Positions 17,651 through 26,087 of a DNA stretch of 64,000 nucleotides are shown here, one piece after another; the first letter of the stretch is position 1; the number at the start of each line of letters is the position of its first letter. This DNA comes from Putridiphycobacter sp045107045 (GTDB lineage Bacteria; Bacteroidota; Bacteroidia; Flavobacteriales_D; Crocinitomicaceae), in the NCBI GenBank assembly GCA_045107045.1, contig JBGCFR010000017.1, positions 70,916 to 134,915 on the forward strand. The letters run 5' to 3'. Below the pieces are notes generated by a model. It saw nothing but the letters and a program-made list of their open reading frames with translations, was not told the origin of the DNA and did no database searches. The translations under genes were made by a program, and so were the position numbers.

Positions 17651-19552
17651 TTATTTTTCTTCTACTTCTTCAAAGTCAACATCCTCTGCTTCTGCATCAG
17701 CTGATGTGTCTTCTGCACCTTCAGTGCCTCCTTCTGGAGCACCTTCTGCACCTGCATCAGCATACATTTCTTGAGAAGCGGCTTGGAATACAGTATTTAA
17801 TTTTTCCATTGCTGTATCAATCGTTGCAAAATCTTTTGCTTCGTAAGCTGTTTTTAATTCTGCTAAAGCAGTTTCAATTGGCTCTTTTTTGTCAGCTGGA
17901 ATTTTGTCTCCATATTCTTTCAACTGCTTTTCAGTTTGGAATATTAAAGCATCAGCACCATTAATTTTATCAGCTTCTTCCTTTTTCTTATTATCTGCGT
18001 CAGCATTTGCTTCTGCCTCTGCCTTCATTTTAGCTATTTCTTCATCCGATAATCCTGAAGAAGCCTCAATTTTAATTGATTGCTCTTTTCCGGTTGCTTT
18101 ATCTTTAGCAGAAATGCTCATAATTCCATTAGCATCAATATCAAAAGTTACTTCAATTTGAGGTGTTCCTCTTGGTGCTGGTGGGATGTCAGATAATTGA
18201 AACCTTCCTAATGTTTTATTATCAGCAGCCATTGGTCTTTCTCCTTGTAAAACATGGATGTCAACAGCTGGTTGATTATCAGAAGCAGTTGAGAATGTTT
18301 CTGATTTTTTAGTCGGAATAGTTGTATTTGATTCAATTAATCTAGTCATTACACCGCCCATTGTCTCAATACCTAATGATAATGGAGTTACGTCTAGTAA
18401 TAATACATCTTTTACCTCTCCAGTTAATACACCACCTTGAATGGCTGCACCTACAGCAACAACTTCATCTGGATTTACACCTTTAGAAGGTTCTTTTCCG
18501 AAGTAAGCTTTTACTGCTTCCTGAATAGCTGGTATTCTAGTTGAACCACCTACTAATATAATTTCATCAATATCACTAGTTGATAAACCAGCAGCTTTTA
18601 AGGCCGTTTTACAAGGTTCTATTGTCCGTTTAACTAAGTCATCAATTAATGCTTCAAATTTAGCACGACTTAAAGATCTTACCAAGTGTTTTGGAATACC
18701 ATCTACAGGCATAATATATGGTAAGTTAATTTCAGTAGTTGTTGAAGAAGATAATTCAATCTTCGCTTTTTCAGCAGCTTCTTTTAAACGCTGTAATGCC
18801 ATTGGGTCTTTTCTTAAGTCAATGTTCTCATCACTAATAAATTCTTCAGCTAACCAGTTAATAATTTTGTCATCAACATCATCACCACCTAAGTGAGTGT
18901 CACCATCAGTTGCTAAAACTTCAAATACACCATCACCTAATTCAAGTATAGAAACATCATGTGTTCCACCACCAAAATCAAATACAGCTATTTTCTGATC
19001 TACATTCTTTTTATCTAAGCCATATGCTAATGCTGCAGCAGTTGGTTCGTTAATTATTCTTTTTACTGTTAACCCTCCAATTTCACCAGCTTCTTTTGTT
19101 GCTTGACGTTGTGCATCATTAAAGTAAGCAGGTACAGTAATTACTGCCTCGGTTACTTCTTGACCCAAATAATCTTCAGCCGTTTTTTTCATTTTTTGCA
19201 ATACCATTGCAGAAATTTCTTGCGGTGTATATAAACGGTCATCAATTTTTACACGTGGTGTATTATTGTCACCCTTTACAACTTCATATGGTACTCTACC
19301 AACTTCTTTTGAAACCTTGTCAAAAGAAGTTCCCATAAACCTTTTAATAGAGTATATGGTTTTTTGTGGGTTAGTGATAGCTTGTCTTTTTGCTGGATCA
19401 CCAACTTTTCTTTCTCCTCCTTCAACAAATCCTACAATTGAAGGGGTTGTTCTTTTTCCTTCTGCATTAGTTATAACCACTGGCTCGTTACCTTCCATTA
19501 CTGAAACACAAGAGTTGGTTGTACCTAAGTCAATTCCGATTATTTTACCCAT
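17651..19552 (-). CDS. dnaK: Hsp70 chaperone DnaK
   Basis: This 633-residue cytoplasmic chaperone binds exposed hydrophobic peptides and cycles with DnaJ and GrpE. The ATPase domain starts with IGIDLGTTNSCVSVMEG, contains FDFGGGTHDVSILELGDG near residue 192 and GGSTRIPAIQEA near 335. The linker DVLLLDVTPLSLGIETMGG precedes the substrate-binding domain. The tail is acidic and Gly/Ala-rich and ends DVDFEEVEEK, the usual C-terminal motif. The length is normal. It stands alone; grpE and dnaJ are not adjacent. Its leader contains a perfect 13-bp hairpin (19576-19615). Confidence 0.98.
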   Translation of the reverse strand: MGKIIGIDLGTTNSCVSVMEGNEPVVITNAEGKRTTPSIVGFVEGGERKVGDPAKRQAITNPQKTIYSIKRFMGTSFDKVSKEVGRVPYEVVKGDNNTPRVKIDDRLYTPQEISAMVLQKMKKTAEDYLGQEVTEAVITVPAYFNDAQRQATKEAGEIGGLTVKRIINEPTAAALAYGLDKKNVDQKIAVFDFGGGTHDVSILELGDGVFEVLATDGDTHLGGDDVDDKIINWLAEEFISDENIDLRKDPMALQRLKEAAEKAKIELSSSTTTEINLPYIMPVDGIPKHLVRSLSRAKFEALIDDLVKRTIEPCKTALKAAGLSTSDIDEIILVGGSTRIPAIQEAVKAYFGKEPSKGVNPDEVVAVGAAIQGGVLTGEVKDVLLLDVTPLSLGIETMGGVMTRLIESNTTIPTKKSETFSTASDNQPAVDIHVLQGERPMAADNKTLGRFQLSDIPPAPRGTPQIEVTFDIDANGIMSISAKDKATGKEQSIKIEASSGLSDEEIAKMKAEAEANADADNKKKEEADKINGADALIFQTEKQLKEYGDKIPADKKEPIETALAELKTAYEAKDFATIDTAMEKLNTVFQAASQEMYADAGAEGAPEGGTEGAEDTSADAEAEDVDFEEVEEK

Positions 19553-19575
19553 TTTATTAGTATTAATTCTTTAAT

Positions 19576-19615
19576 AATTCAAATGGCAGTGTTCAATCTT
19601 TATGCCATTTGAATT
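19576..19615 (-). promoter_or_regulatory. perfect hairpin in the dnaK leader
   Basis: A 13-bp perfect inverted repeat (AATTCAAATGGCA / TGCCATTTGAATT) flanks the 14-nt loop 19589-19602, ending 23 nt before the dnaK start. No U-run follows, so it is not a normal terminator. It is not the CIRCE sequence. A repressor operator or a temperature-responsive RNA hairpin is possible. Confidence 0.6.
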
Positions 19616-19667
19616 TAAGTCACTTTTTAAGACAAAATGTCATATTAAATATCTCGAATAGCAGCGA

Positions 19668-19708
19668 ACTGTCAGTTTTAGGTAGCTTTTCTATTTCAAA
19701 CTGACAGT
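19668..19708. promoter_or_regulatory. paired ACTGnCAGT dyads between dnaK and dnaN
   Basis: ACTGTCAGT (19668-19676) and ACTGACAGT (19700-19708) are two odd palindromes with centres 32 bp apart, about three helical turns. Together they also form a 10-bp inverted repeat (19669-19678 with 19698-19707). Candidate cooperative regulator sites for either divergent gene. Confidence 0.4.
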
Positions 19709-19782
19709 ATTTATGAACAATTAAAACAGATAGTGTTAATAAAAATAGATTGCCTTAAAGGGGCTCTGCCTGAGAATAGAAT

Positions 19783-19790
19783 TATATTTG
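19783..19790 (+). promoter_or_regulatory. -7 promoter element for dnaN
   Basis: TATATTTG is a perfect TAnnTTTG match, 42 nt before the dnaN ATG. No -33 TTG was seen at usual spacing. Confidence 0.5.
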
Positions 19791-19832
19791 TTAAATTATT
19801 AATTATTTTATTAGGAGTAAACAACAAACCAT

Positions 19833-20948
19833 ATGAATTTTATAATTTCTAGTTCAGCATTACTGAGAAATCTTCAAAGCATTAGTGGAGTATTAAACTC
19901 AAGTAATTCTTTGCCAATTCTCGACAATTTTTTATTTGAATTGGCAGATGGTAAATTAACAATTTCTGCATCTGATCTAGAAAATACAATGAAAACTGTT
20001 GTCAATACAGATGAAGGAAAAAAAGATGGTAGAGTAGCTATTCCTGCAAAATTACTGTTGGACACTTTGAAAAATTTTGCTGATCAACCATTGGCTTTTC
20101 AGATTAATGAAAGTTTTGGAATTGAAATTTCATCTGATTACGGAAAATATAAATTGGTAGGCCAAAATGCAGATGATTTTCCACGTTCATTAGATATGGG
20201 AGACGTTGAGGTTTTGAAAATTACTGGAGAAATTATCGCGAATGCAATAGAGAATACATTGTTTGCTTCTGGAAACGACGAATTAAGACCGGTGATGAGT
20301 GGTGTTTTCTGTCAATTTTCATCTGAAAAATTAATATTTGTAGCTACTGACGCACATAAATTAGTGAAGTATGGTAGATTGGATTCAACTGCAACTAAAT
20401 CGGCAGATTTTATTTTACCAAAAAAACCATTAAATCTCTTGCGACAAAATTTAGGAGGAGAAGAAGAAGTTGAGGTCTCTTATAATGAAACCACAGCAAA
20501 GTTTGTGTTTGGAACAATTGAATTAACATGCCGTTTAATAGATGGGAAGTATCCAAATTATGATGCTGTAATTCCAAAATTGAACCCTAATGTTCTAACA
20601 GTAGATAGATCTTCTTTTTTAAATTCGATCAAAAGAGTATCTATTTTTTCGAACAAAACGACGCATCAAGTTAAATTGAAAATAGCAGGTAGTGAGCTAA
20701 CCATTTCAGCTGAAGATTTAGATTTTTCGAACGAAGCAAAGGAAAGGTTAACCTGTAACTATACAGGTGATGATATTGAAATAGGTTTCAATTCTAAATT
20801 TTTGATGGAAATGCTAAATCATATTAAAACTCAGGAAGTCATTTTAGAAATGAGCGAGCCTAATAAAGCTGGAATATTATTACCAAGTGAAGCTTCCAAC
20901 GAAAATGAAGAAATTTTAATGCTGGTAATGCCAGTAATGATTAGATAA
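19833..20948 (+). CDS. dnaN: DNA polymerase III sliding clamp, beta subunit
   Basis: This 371-residue protein is the ring-shaped clamp that tethers polymerase III to DNA. The three repeated clamp folds are visible through ISSSALLRNLQSISGVLNSSN at the start (residues 3-23, with NSLPILDNFLFEL next), RPVMSGVFCQF in the second domain and the C-terminal LMLVMPVMIR that lines the partner-binding pocket. The length is normal. dnaA is not adjacent, so the neighbourhood does not by itself mark the replication origin. It is divergent from dnaK. Confidence 0.97.
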   Translation: MNFIISSSALLRNLQSISGVLNSSNSLPILDNFLFELADGKLTISASDLENTMKTVVNTDEGKKDGRVAIPAKLLLDTLKNFADQPLAFQINESFGIEISSDYGKYKLVGQNADDFPRSLDMGDVEVLKITGEIIANAIENTLFASGNDELRPVMSGVFCQFSSEKLIFVATDAHKLVKYGRLDSTATKSADFILPKKPLNLLRQNLGGEEEVEVSYNETTAKFVFGTIELTCRLIDGKYPNYDAVIPKLNPNVLTVDRSSFLNSIKRVSIFSNKTTHQVKLKIAGSELTISAEDLDFSNEAKERLTCNYTGDDIEIGFNSKFLMEMLNHIKTQEVILEMSEPNKAGILLPSEASNENEEILMLVMPVMIR

Positions 20949-21003
20949 GGGTATAAAAAATCTCTATTTTTAGCTACGGTATAAAATTTGATAGATATTA
21001 ACT

Positions 21004-21957
21004 ATGAAACTAATTTTGTTCCCTGCACTTATTCTTCTCGCTTCTTTGCAATCTTGCTTTGTTGTTGATGGTATGTTAGAAGAGGGTAAGCCTAATCCAG
21101 TGCTACCCTTGGATATTGTTGTCAAAGATTCAATCTACCATTATATTCAAACCCAAAAAGATGACACTCAAAAGTATTTATCATTTGGATATAAGCCTAT
21201 GAAAATAATTGTGCCACAAACCATAAAGGATTTGGAAAAATGGAAAAGTAGGAAGGGACAAGCAGAATTTGATCAAGGCTTAGTGGATAAGAAAATAAAG
21301 TATTTTGACACAATAGTAGAATCAAAAAAACTAAGTAGAAAGATTAGTACGGAGCATTTGTTCTCTTTAAGAGAGAAGGGAGATACTCTTGCTGAATTGC
21401 AGTTAGTTAATTTTATATTATCAAATGAAATCAATGTTGTAGATTATCAACCTATTTATAGAGTGGAATTAACCACTGAAGAGGAAAAAATATTCGCTAA
21501 ATTTTATTACCAAAGACCTATTATAAAAGCTTATTCTTATGAGGAAAGCCAAAAATTATCAAAGGAATTTTATAATTACTTCAAAACAGAATGGGAGTCA
21601 AAGGAAAATAGTTTAGATAAAAGCCTCTTCTTGAAACATATTATTAATGTGGTAACTATTGTTGATAGGGTAAATGAAGTTGATGTTCAGAGCATAACAG
21701 AAAATACTTTATTTAAGTATATGGAAGACAAAAGGCCTGATATTAACATGTATAATGTAATTGACTTTTCTCCTCTATATCAAATTAGTGAAACTAAAGA
21801 GGACGAAGGATTCTATTTTTTTCATACCTTTAACTTTGAAAATGAAGGTAGAACTGATGAAATGACAATTTACGTAAAGTTTAATTCATTTTATGAAGTG
21901 GAACGTATTGTTGAAACAAATCAATCTTATGATGTACTTGAAAAATACAGGAATTAA
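21004..21957 (+). CDS. lipoprotein, hypothetical
   Basis: This is a 317-residue lipoprotein with a clear lipobox (ILLASLQSC, Cys at residue 18). The mature part is charged and helix-rich, with many Lys/Glu residues and no motif I recognise. The next gene starts inside its last codons, so the pair is probably translated together. Function unknown; likely envelope-bound on the periplasmic side or at the surface. Confidence 0.65.
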   Translation: MKLILFPALILLASLQSCFVVDGMLEEGKPNPVLPLDIVVKDSIYHYIQTQKDDTQKYLSFGYKPMKIIVPQTIKDLEKWKSRKGQAEFDQGLVDKKIKYFDTIVESKKLSRKISTEHLFSLREKGDTLAELQLVNFILSNEINVVDYQPIYRVELTTEEEKIFAKFYYQRPIIKAYSYEESQKLSKEFYNYFKTEWESKENSLDKSLFLKHIINVVTIVDRVNEVDVQSITENTLFKYMEDKRPDINMYNVIDFSPLYQISETKEDEGFYFFHTFNFENEGRTDEMTIYVKFNSFYEVERIVETNQSYDVLEKYRN

Positions 21958-22486
21958 AAGTCTTTTGACGCTGGTTTTTATAGGCTGCGGATTCATATCC
22001 TTTTGCACAGGTTTAACAGAAACTCAACAGATTTCAAAGGATGAAAGAATAGTTAGAGATAAGGTAATTGAATGGTCAGATTCAGTGTTTTATTTTCATG
22101 AAGATTATAGATTCGAAAACTTTCATGCACATTATACTGATGAATTCTATATTGTCATGTTAAGAAGTGACCAGTATAAAAAGAAAATAGACGATCTTAA
22201 AAAGCGGAAGGCAGAAAAAAAATATACTGGAACTCAAGAGGAATACAATTCTGATTTACAAATATTGGAGCGTAAGTTTAATAAATTTCAAGTCATTGTT
22301 GATAGTTTTACATTAAGAGTGAAGTATTTTGAAGTCTTATTTTGGTCAAATATTAAAACTAAGCATGGTTACCCAGTATATTATGCGCATAGATTTAAGT
22401 TAAGCAATGATTTTTTTGTAATGGCCTCAATTGTGAAAAGTAGCATTGGAAATAGGAGTGCCGATAATAAGATTATTTATAATTGA
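21932..22486 (+). CDS. probable exported protein, hypothetical
   Basis: I place the start at ATG 21932 (MYLKNTGIKSLLTLVFIGCGF), giving 184 residues with a signal-like hydrophobic segment and a possible lipobox (LVFIGC). The frame extends upstream to 21893, but that lies deeper inside the preceding gene. It overlaps the preceding stop by 26 bp and its 3' end overlaps the convergent ComEC-like gene by 14 bp. The mature region is helical and charged (KKKIDDLKKRKAEKKYTG). No family is recognised. Confidence 0.55.
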   Translation: MYLKNTGIKSLLTLVFIGCGFISFCTGLTETQQISKDERIVRDKVIEWSDSVFYFHEDYRFENFHAHYTDEFYIVMLRSDQYKKKIDDLKKRKAEKKYTGTQEEYNSDLQILERKFNKFQVIVDSFTLRVKYFEVLFWSNIKTKHGYPVYYAHRFKLSNDFFVMASIVKSSIGNRSADNKIIYN

Positions 22487-24482
22487 ACTGAAAAGCACCA
22501 TTCTTAGATATATCGAATAGGCTTGATTCAGATAGCGTATTCTGGCAAAAATGCTTTGTTCTATAGTCCAAATCAGGATGTAAAATAATGTGAGTTTTAT
22601 TTTTACGCCATGCTTTAATAACTTGCTTACTTATAAACACTTTATTCCTAAGTAAAACAAAATCAGTTATTGGAATTGGTTTCTTGCTGTTTGTGTAAAT
22701 CAAAAAGGTTTGTTGGTTTACATTTAATATTGGATTTGTAATCGAGTCAATATTAATTATTCTATGTGGTTGTTTGTTGCCACGCTTATGAAACCAATGA
22801 TGCTTGATGTGGAAGAGTAATTTCGATTCGTTTTTAAGGATAGAGCTTGAGCTGATAAAAGTATTTTTCGATCCATTAAATATGTCAATTGCAAGATCTT
22901 TTCGTGTGTTGTAAATTGTAAAATCATTAGAAGATTCGATACTTTTCTGCTCAACTTTTTGAAAAACAATTAATACGCATATGCAAACTAATGATAACAT
23001 TATTAAATTCTTCAATTTATTATGAAACCCAATGATAAAGGTTGTAAGAATACAATAGATTAAAAAGACTTCAATCCAATGAATTGAAATGCCCCAAAGT
23101 ATTGAAAATGGAGTCTGTTCAATATATTCAACACAAATATTTAATAGTGAAAATAATGTATTTAATATTGTTTCGAAAATTATCCTAAATAATTGAAGTG
23201 AATGTGTAATAAAGAAAAGAAAACCAATGGCCAAAATTACACCAGCAACAGGAATGACAATTATGTTGGAGATTAAAAAAAGGTTTGGAAATTGATGAAA
23301 ATAGTATAATCCAAGCGGGAAGGTGGCTAATTGAGCTGCAATTGAGACGGATGTAATTTGCCACAAATAGTCAATCAATTTATTTTTAGTATAAATCGAT
23401 TTGTAAAGTTTAGGTTGAATGTAAACAATGCCAAGAACAGCTAGATAACTTAATTGAAAACCAACTTTGAATAAACTAAAAGGGTCAATTAGTAAAATTA
23501 TGAAGGCGGATACCAATATAGATTGGTAAATTGTATTTTGCCTTTGCAGTCTTGCACCTATAATGATGAAGGAAAACATGATTGCTGCCCTTGTGACTGA
23601 GGGTGATAGTCCAGTGATCAATGCGTACATCCATACTCCTGACAAGACGAGCAGAGTGTAAAGGATGGCCCCATTTCTTATTCTCCTTATTGGCTTTAAA
23701 AAGAATTGAAGAACAAACATTATGATACCAACATGAAGCCCTGAGACTGCAAGTACATGCATTGCACCAGCGCTTGAGAATGATTTTAATGTGTCTTTAT
23801 CTAAAAATTCTTTCTCTCCTAAAAGAAGAGCTTTTGCTAATTTTTGATTCTTAGTTGACAGAGAGGATTTAGTAATCCATTTATCCAAATTCGCTCTTAT
23901 TCGAAGTGTAAATTTTTTTAAACCGTTCTTTCCTTTAGAAATAGGATGCCATTCATTGTCATTTAAATAACATTGGTGATGAATATTATGAATTTTCAAA
24001 TATCTTTTGTAGTCGAATTCGAAAGGGTTTAAATTTGCTGTGATTGGCTTGAACCTATTATTAATTTGTAGAATATCACCAAACTCTAAACTTTTGGACT
24101 GATTCGATTTGGATAGATATATGATACCTTTTCCAATCGTATTAAATCTTTCATTTTGAATAGTTTTCACAACAACCTTATAGCTGTTCTTCTTTTCAAT
24201 AGGTGGTTCCTCAATCGAGACCAATAGTAATTGACTTGTTTGCTGGCTGAAATGTAACGGGTTATGTAAATTAAAATGAAAACTAGCATTAATCATAGCG
24301 AGTACTGAAAAATTTATAGTCAAAACGAAACTAAAAATAAATCTATTCGTATGCTTTCCTATTGCTAAAAGTACCAAAGCTGCTGAACAGATTAACACTA
24401 TTGTAAAAGAAGTAGATGTTTTGAGTAAGAATGGTATGTAAAAGGAAGTGATGACACCGATAATTGTTGCTAAAAGAATCAA
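22473..24482 (-). CDS. ComEC/Rec2-family DNA uptake channel protein
   Basis: This is a 669-residue inner-membrane protein. An N-terminal DUF4131-type part with several membrane helices is followed by the Competence domain: KALLLGEKEFLDKDTLKSF, AGAMHVLAVSGLHVGIIMF near residue 240, GLSPSVTRAAIMF near 300, and FQLSYLAVLGIV near 355. These motifs match ComEC, the channel that carries single-stranded DNA across the inner membrane in transformation. The last ~150 residues do not show the HxHxDH metallo-beta-lactamase motif found in the C-terminus of Bacillus-type ComEC. Other competence genes are absent from this window. Confidence 0.9.
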   Translation of the reverse strand: MILLATIIGVITSFYIPFLLKTSTSFTIVLICSAALVLLAIGKHTNRFIFSFVLTINFSVLAMINASFHFNLHNPLHFSQQTSQLLLVSIEEPPIEKKNSYKVVVKTIQNERFNTIGKGIIYLSKSNQSKSLEFGDILQINNRFKPITANLNPFEFDYKRYLKIHNIHHQCYLNDNEWHPISKGKNGLKKFTLRIRANLDKWITKSSLSTKNQKLAKALLLGEKEFLDKDTLKSFSSAGAMHVLAVSGLHVGIIMFVLQFFLKPIRRIRNGAILYTLLVLSGVWMYALITGLSPSVTRAAIMFSFIIIGARLQRQNTIYQSILVSAFIILLIDPFSLFKVGFQLSYLAVLGIVYIQPKLYKSIYTKNKLIDYLWQITSVSIAAQLATFPLGLYYFHQFPNLFLISNIIVIPVAGVILAIGFLFFITHSLQLFRIIFETILNTLFSLLNICVEYIEQTPFSILWGISIHWIEVFLIYCILTTFIIGFHNKLKNLIMLSLVCICVLIVFQKVEQKSIESSNDFTIYNTRKDLAIDIFNGSKNTFISSSSILKNESKLLFHIKHHWFHKRGNKQPHRIINIDSITNPILNVNQQTFLIYTNSKKPIPITDFVLLRNKVFISKQVIKAWRKNKTHIILHPDLDYRTKHFCQNTLSESSLFDISKNGAFQFNYK

Positions 24483-24593
24483 TAATATAGCAGGTAGCTT
24501 TTTGATAGTAACTAAGTTATAAAAAAAAATACTTTTATCAGGGTCAAGTGAAAATCATTTCATAATTTAGCGGTAACATTTAAAACAGAAAAA

Positions 24594-25472
24594 ATGGTAA
24601 TTAAAAATATGTTTAAAGGTGCACTTTTTTTGGCACTTAGCGTGTCTTTTCTGGCTTGTGACGATAGTTCGGATACAATGGAAAATATTGAGGTAGATGA
24701 GATAGATTCTGCTGCATTGAGTATGGAATTGGATCAGTTTGAATCGCCTGAATTAGATTATCATTTGCCATCAGCATTACAGGTGGCAAGTATTTTTAAG
24801 AAATCTGGAATGGCTTATAATCCAGCAGCTACAAATTCTGTTGATAAAATTGCAGAATACACATCTGAATCAGATGCAAAATTAAATTTTGGAGTTTATT
24901 CTGCAGACTTAGCCTATTGTATAACAAATAATATGTCAAATGACGCTAGAAAATTTATTTCAGCAATTCAGACTTTAGCAGAACAGCAAGGGATGGAATC
25001 CGTTTTTGAAAACAAGGACCTAATGACTCGTTTTGATAATAATTTAGATAATAAAGATTCGATTCAAAATATAATTGTTGAGATTCATGAACGATCACAA
25101 GAATATATGGAAGATAATGGAATGGAGCATGTTGCTGCAGTGCACTATGCTGGTGCTTGGAATGAAGGGATGTATCTTGGATATACTGATTATAAAGCAA
25201 ATCCTAACAACGAGAATACTGGTTTTATGCTTTGTGAGCAAATGGAGATTCTTGATAATATCATAAAAGGGCTTAAGGATCCTAAAAATGCCGAAGCTGG
25301 TATAGATTTTGTTATAACTGGCCTTGAAGGAATTAGAGCAGGTTTTGAAGGCTTTGATTCTGTATTGGCTTACAGAGCTAGTGATCAAAATACTGATTTA
25401 GTCTTGTCTGATGCTGAGATTAATAAGTTAGGCGCATTGGTAAGTGAGTTAAGAGATAACATTGTTAAATAA
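24594..25472 (+). CDS. lipoprotein, hypothetical
   Basis: This is a 292-residue lipoprotein: hydrophobic signal, lipobox VSFLAC, then an acidic segment (DDSSDTMENIEVDEID). An alternative start is the ATG five codons later (MFKGALFLALS). The rest is mainly helical, with one internal Cys (YCITNN) and another in MLCEQMEIL. No domain is recognised. The next gene begins 9 bp after the stop, so they form an operon. Confidence 0.65.
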   Translation: MVIKNMFKGALFLALSVSFLACDDSSDTMENIEVDEIDSAALSMELDQFESPELDYHLPSALQVASIFKKSGMAYNPAATNSVDKIAEYTSESDAKLNFGVYSADLAYCITNNMSNDARKFISAIQTLAEQQGMESVFENKDLMTRFDNNLDNKDSIQNIIVEIHERSQEYMEDNGMEHVAAVHYAGAWNEGMYLGYTDYKANPNNENTGFMLCEQMEILDNIIKGLKDPKNAEAGIDFVITGLEGIRAGFEGFDSVLAYRASDQNTDLVLSDAEINKLGALVSELRDNIVK

Positions 25473-25481
25473 TATATTAAA

Positions 25482-26003
25482 ATGAAAAAAGGATTTGCCA
25501 TATTAGGGTTACTTTTGTTTGCCGCGGCTTTTGCCCAAGTAACAAACTTGACAGAGTTTAAAGACAGTATTAAAAAGAATAAAGCAGAAGCTAAAACTTC
25601 AATAAAGCCTTATTTATATGATGGGTATAAAACAACATACTTTAACTATAAGACATACAAGCAAACAAAAGAGGTTGAAATTTATTTGTTTAATAATACT
25701 GAATATAGATTGGCCTTAAACGGCAAGTCATGTCTAAAAGATATCACGGTACGCGTTTTTAACGAAAGTAAAAATGCAGCTGACAGAGTGATGTTAAAAG
25801 AAATTACGGATGTGAAGGGGTCTAATGTTCTAATTCAGTCATCTGATTTGAATACTGCATATAAAACCGCGACTTCAAGTAAAACAAATTTGAAACGAGT
25901 GTTTGTAGAGTATGAAATACCAGCAACTCCTGGTGCTAATAATGCTAACCCAACTATTGAGCATAGAGGAGCTTTAGTTTTAGTAATGGGCTACAAAAAT
26001 TAA
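25482..26003 (+). CDS. exported protein, hypothetical
   Basis: This is a 173-residue protein with a clean signal peptide (MKKGFAILGLLLFAAAFAQ). The mature part is basic and strand-rich (VEIYLFNNTEYRLALNG, RVFVEYEIP) with a single Cys. No family is recognised. It is the second gene of the unit started by 24594 and is followed by a strong terminator. Probably periplasmic. Confidence 0.65.
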   Translation: MKKGFAILGLLLFAAAFAQVTNLTEFKDSIKKNKAEAKTSIKPYLYDGYKTTYFNYKTYKQTKEVEIYLFNNTEYRLALNGKSCLKDITVRVFNESKNAADRVMLKEITDVKGSNVLIQSSDLNTAYKTATSSKTNLKRVFVEYEIPATPGANNANPTIEHRGALVLVMGYKN

Positions 26004-26022
26004 AAATAAATTATAAACGTTT

Positions 26023-26047
26023 AAGCTCCTTTGGTTTCAAAGGAGCT
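26023..26047 (+). terminator. terminator upstream of thrS
   Basis: AAGCTCCTTTG and its perfect complement flank a 4-nt loop (26034-26037), followed by a T-run. Confidence 0.9.
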
Positions 26048-26064
26048 TTTTTTATGTAATTTTG
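26030..26064 (+). promoter_or_regulatory. promoter of the thrS-infC-rpmI-rplT operon
   Basis: TTTG at 26030-26033 and TAATTTTG at 26057-26064 are separated by 23 bp, close to the TTG-N17-23-TAnnTTTG rule described in Flavobacterium. The ATG of thrS is 23 nt further on. The -33 part lies inside the preceding terminator hairpin. Confidence 0.55.
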
Positions 26065-26087
26065 CAAAATATTTTAAAATCATCAAT

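Noticed and set aside
26031..26087. N-terminal extension of thrS from TTG 26031
   Set aside because: It runs through the terminator and promoter; the TGS domain begins at ATG 26088.
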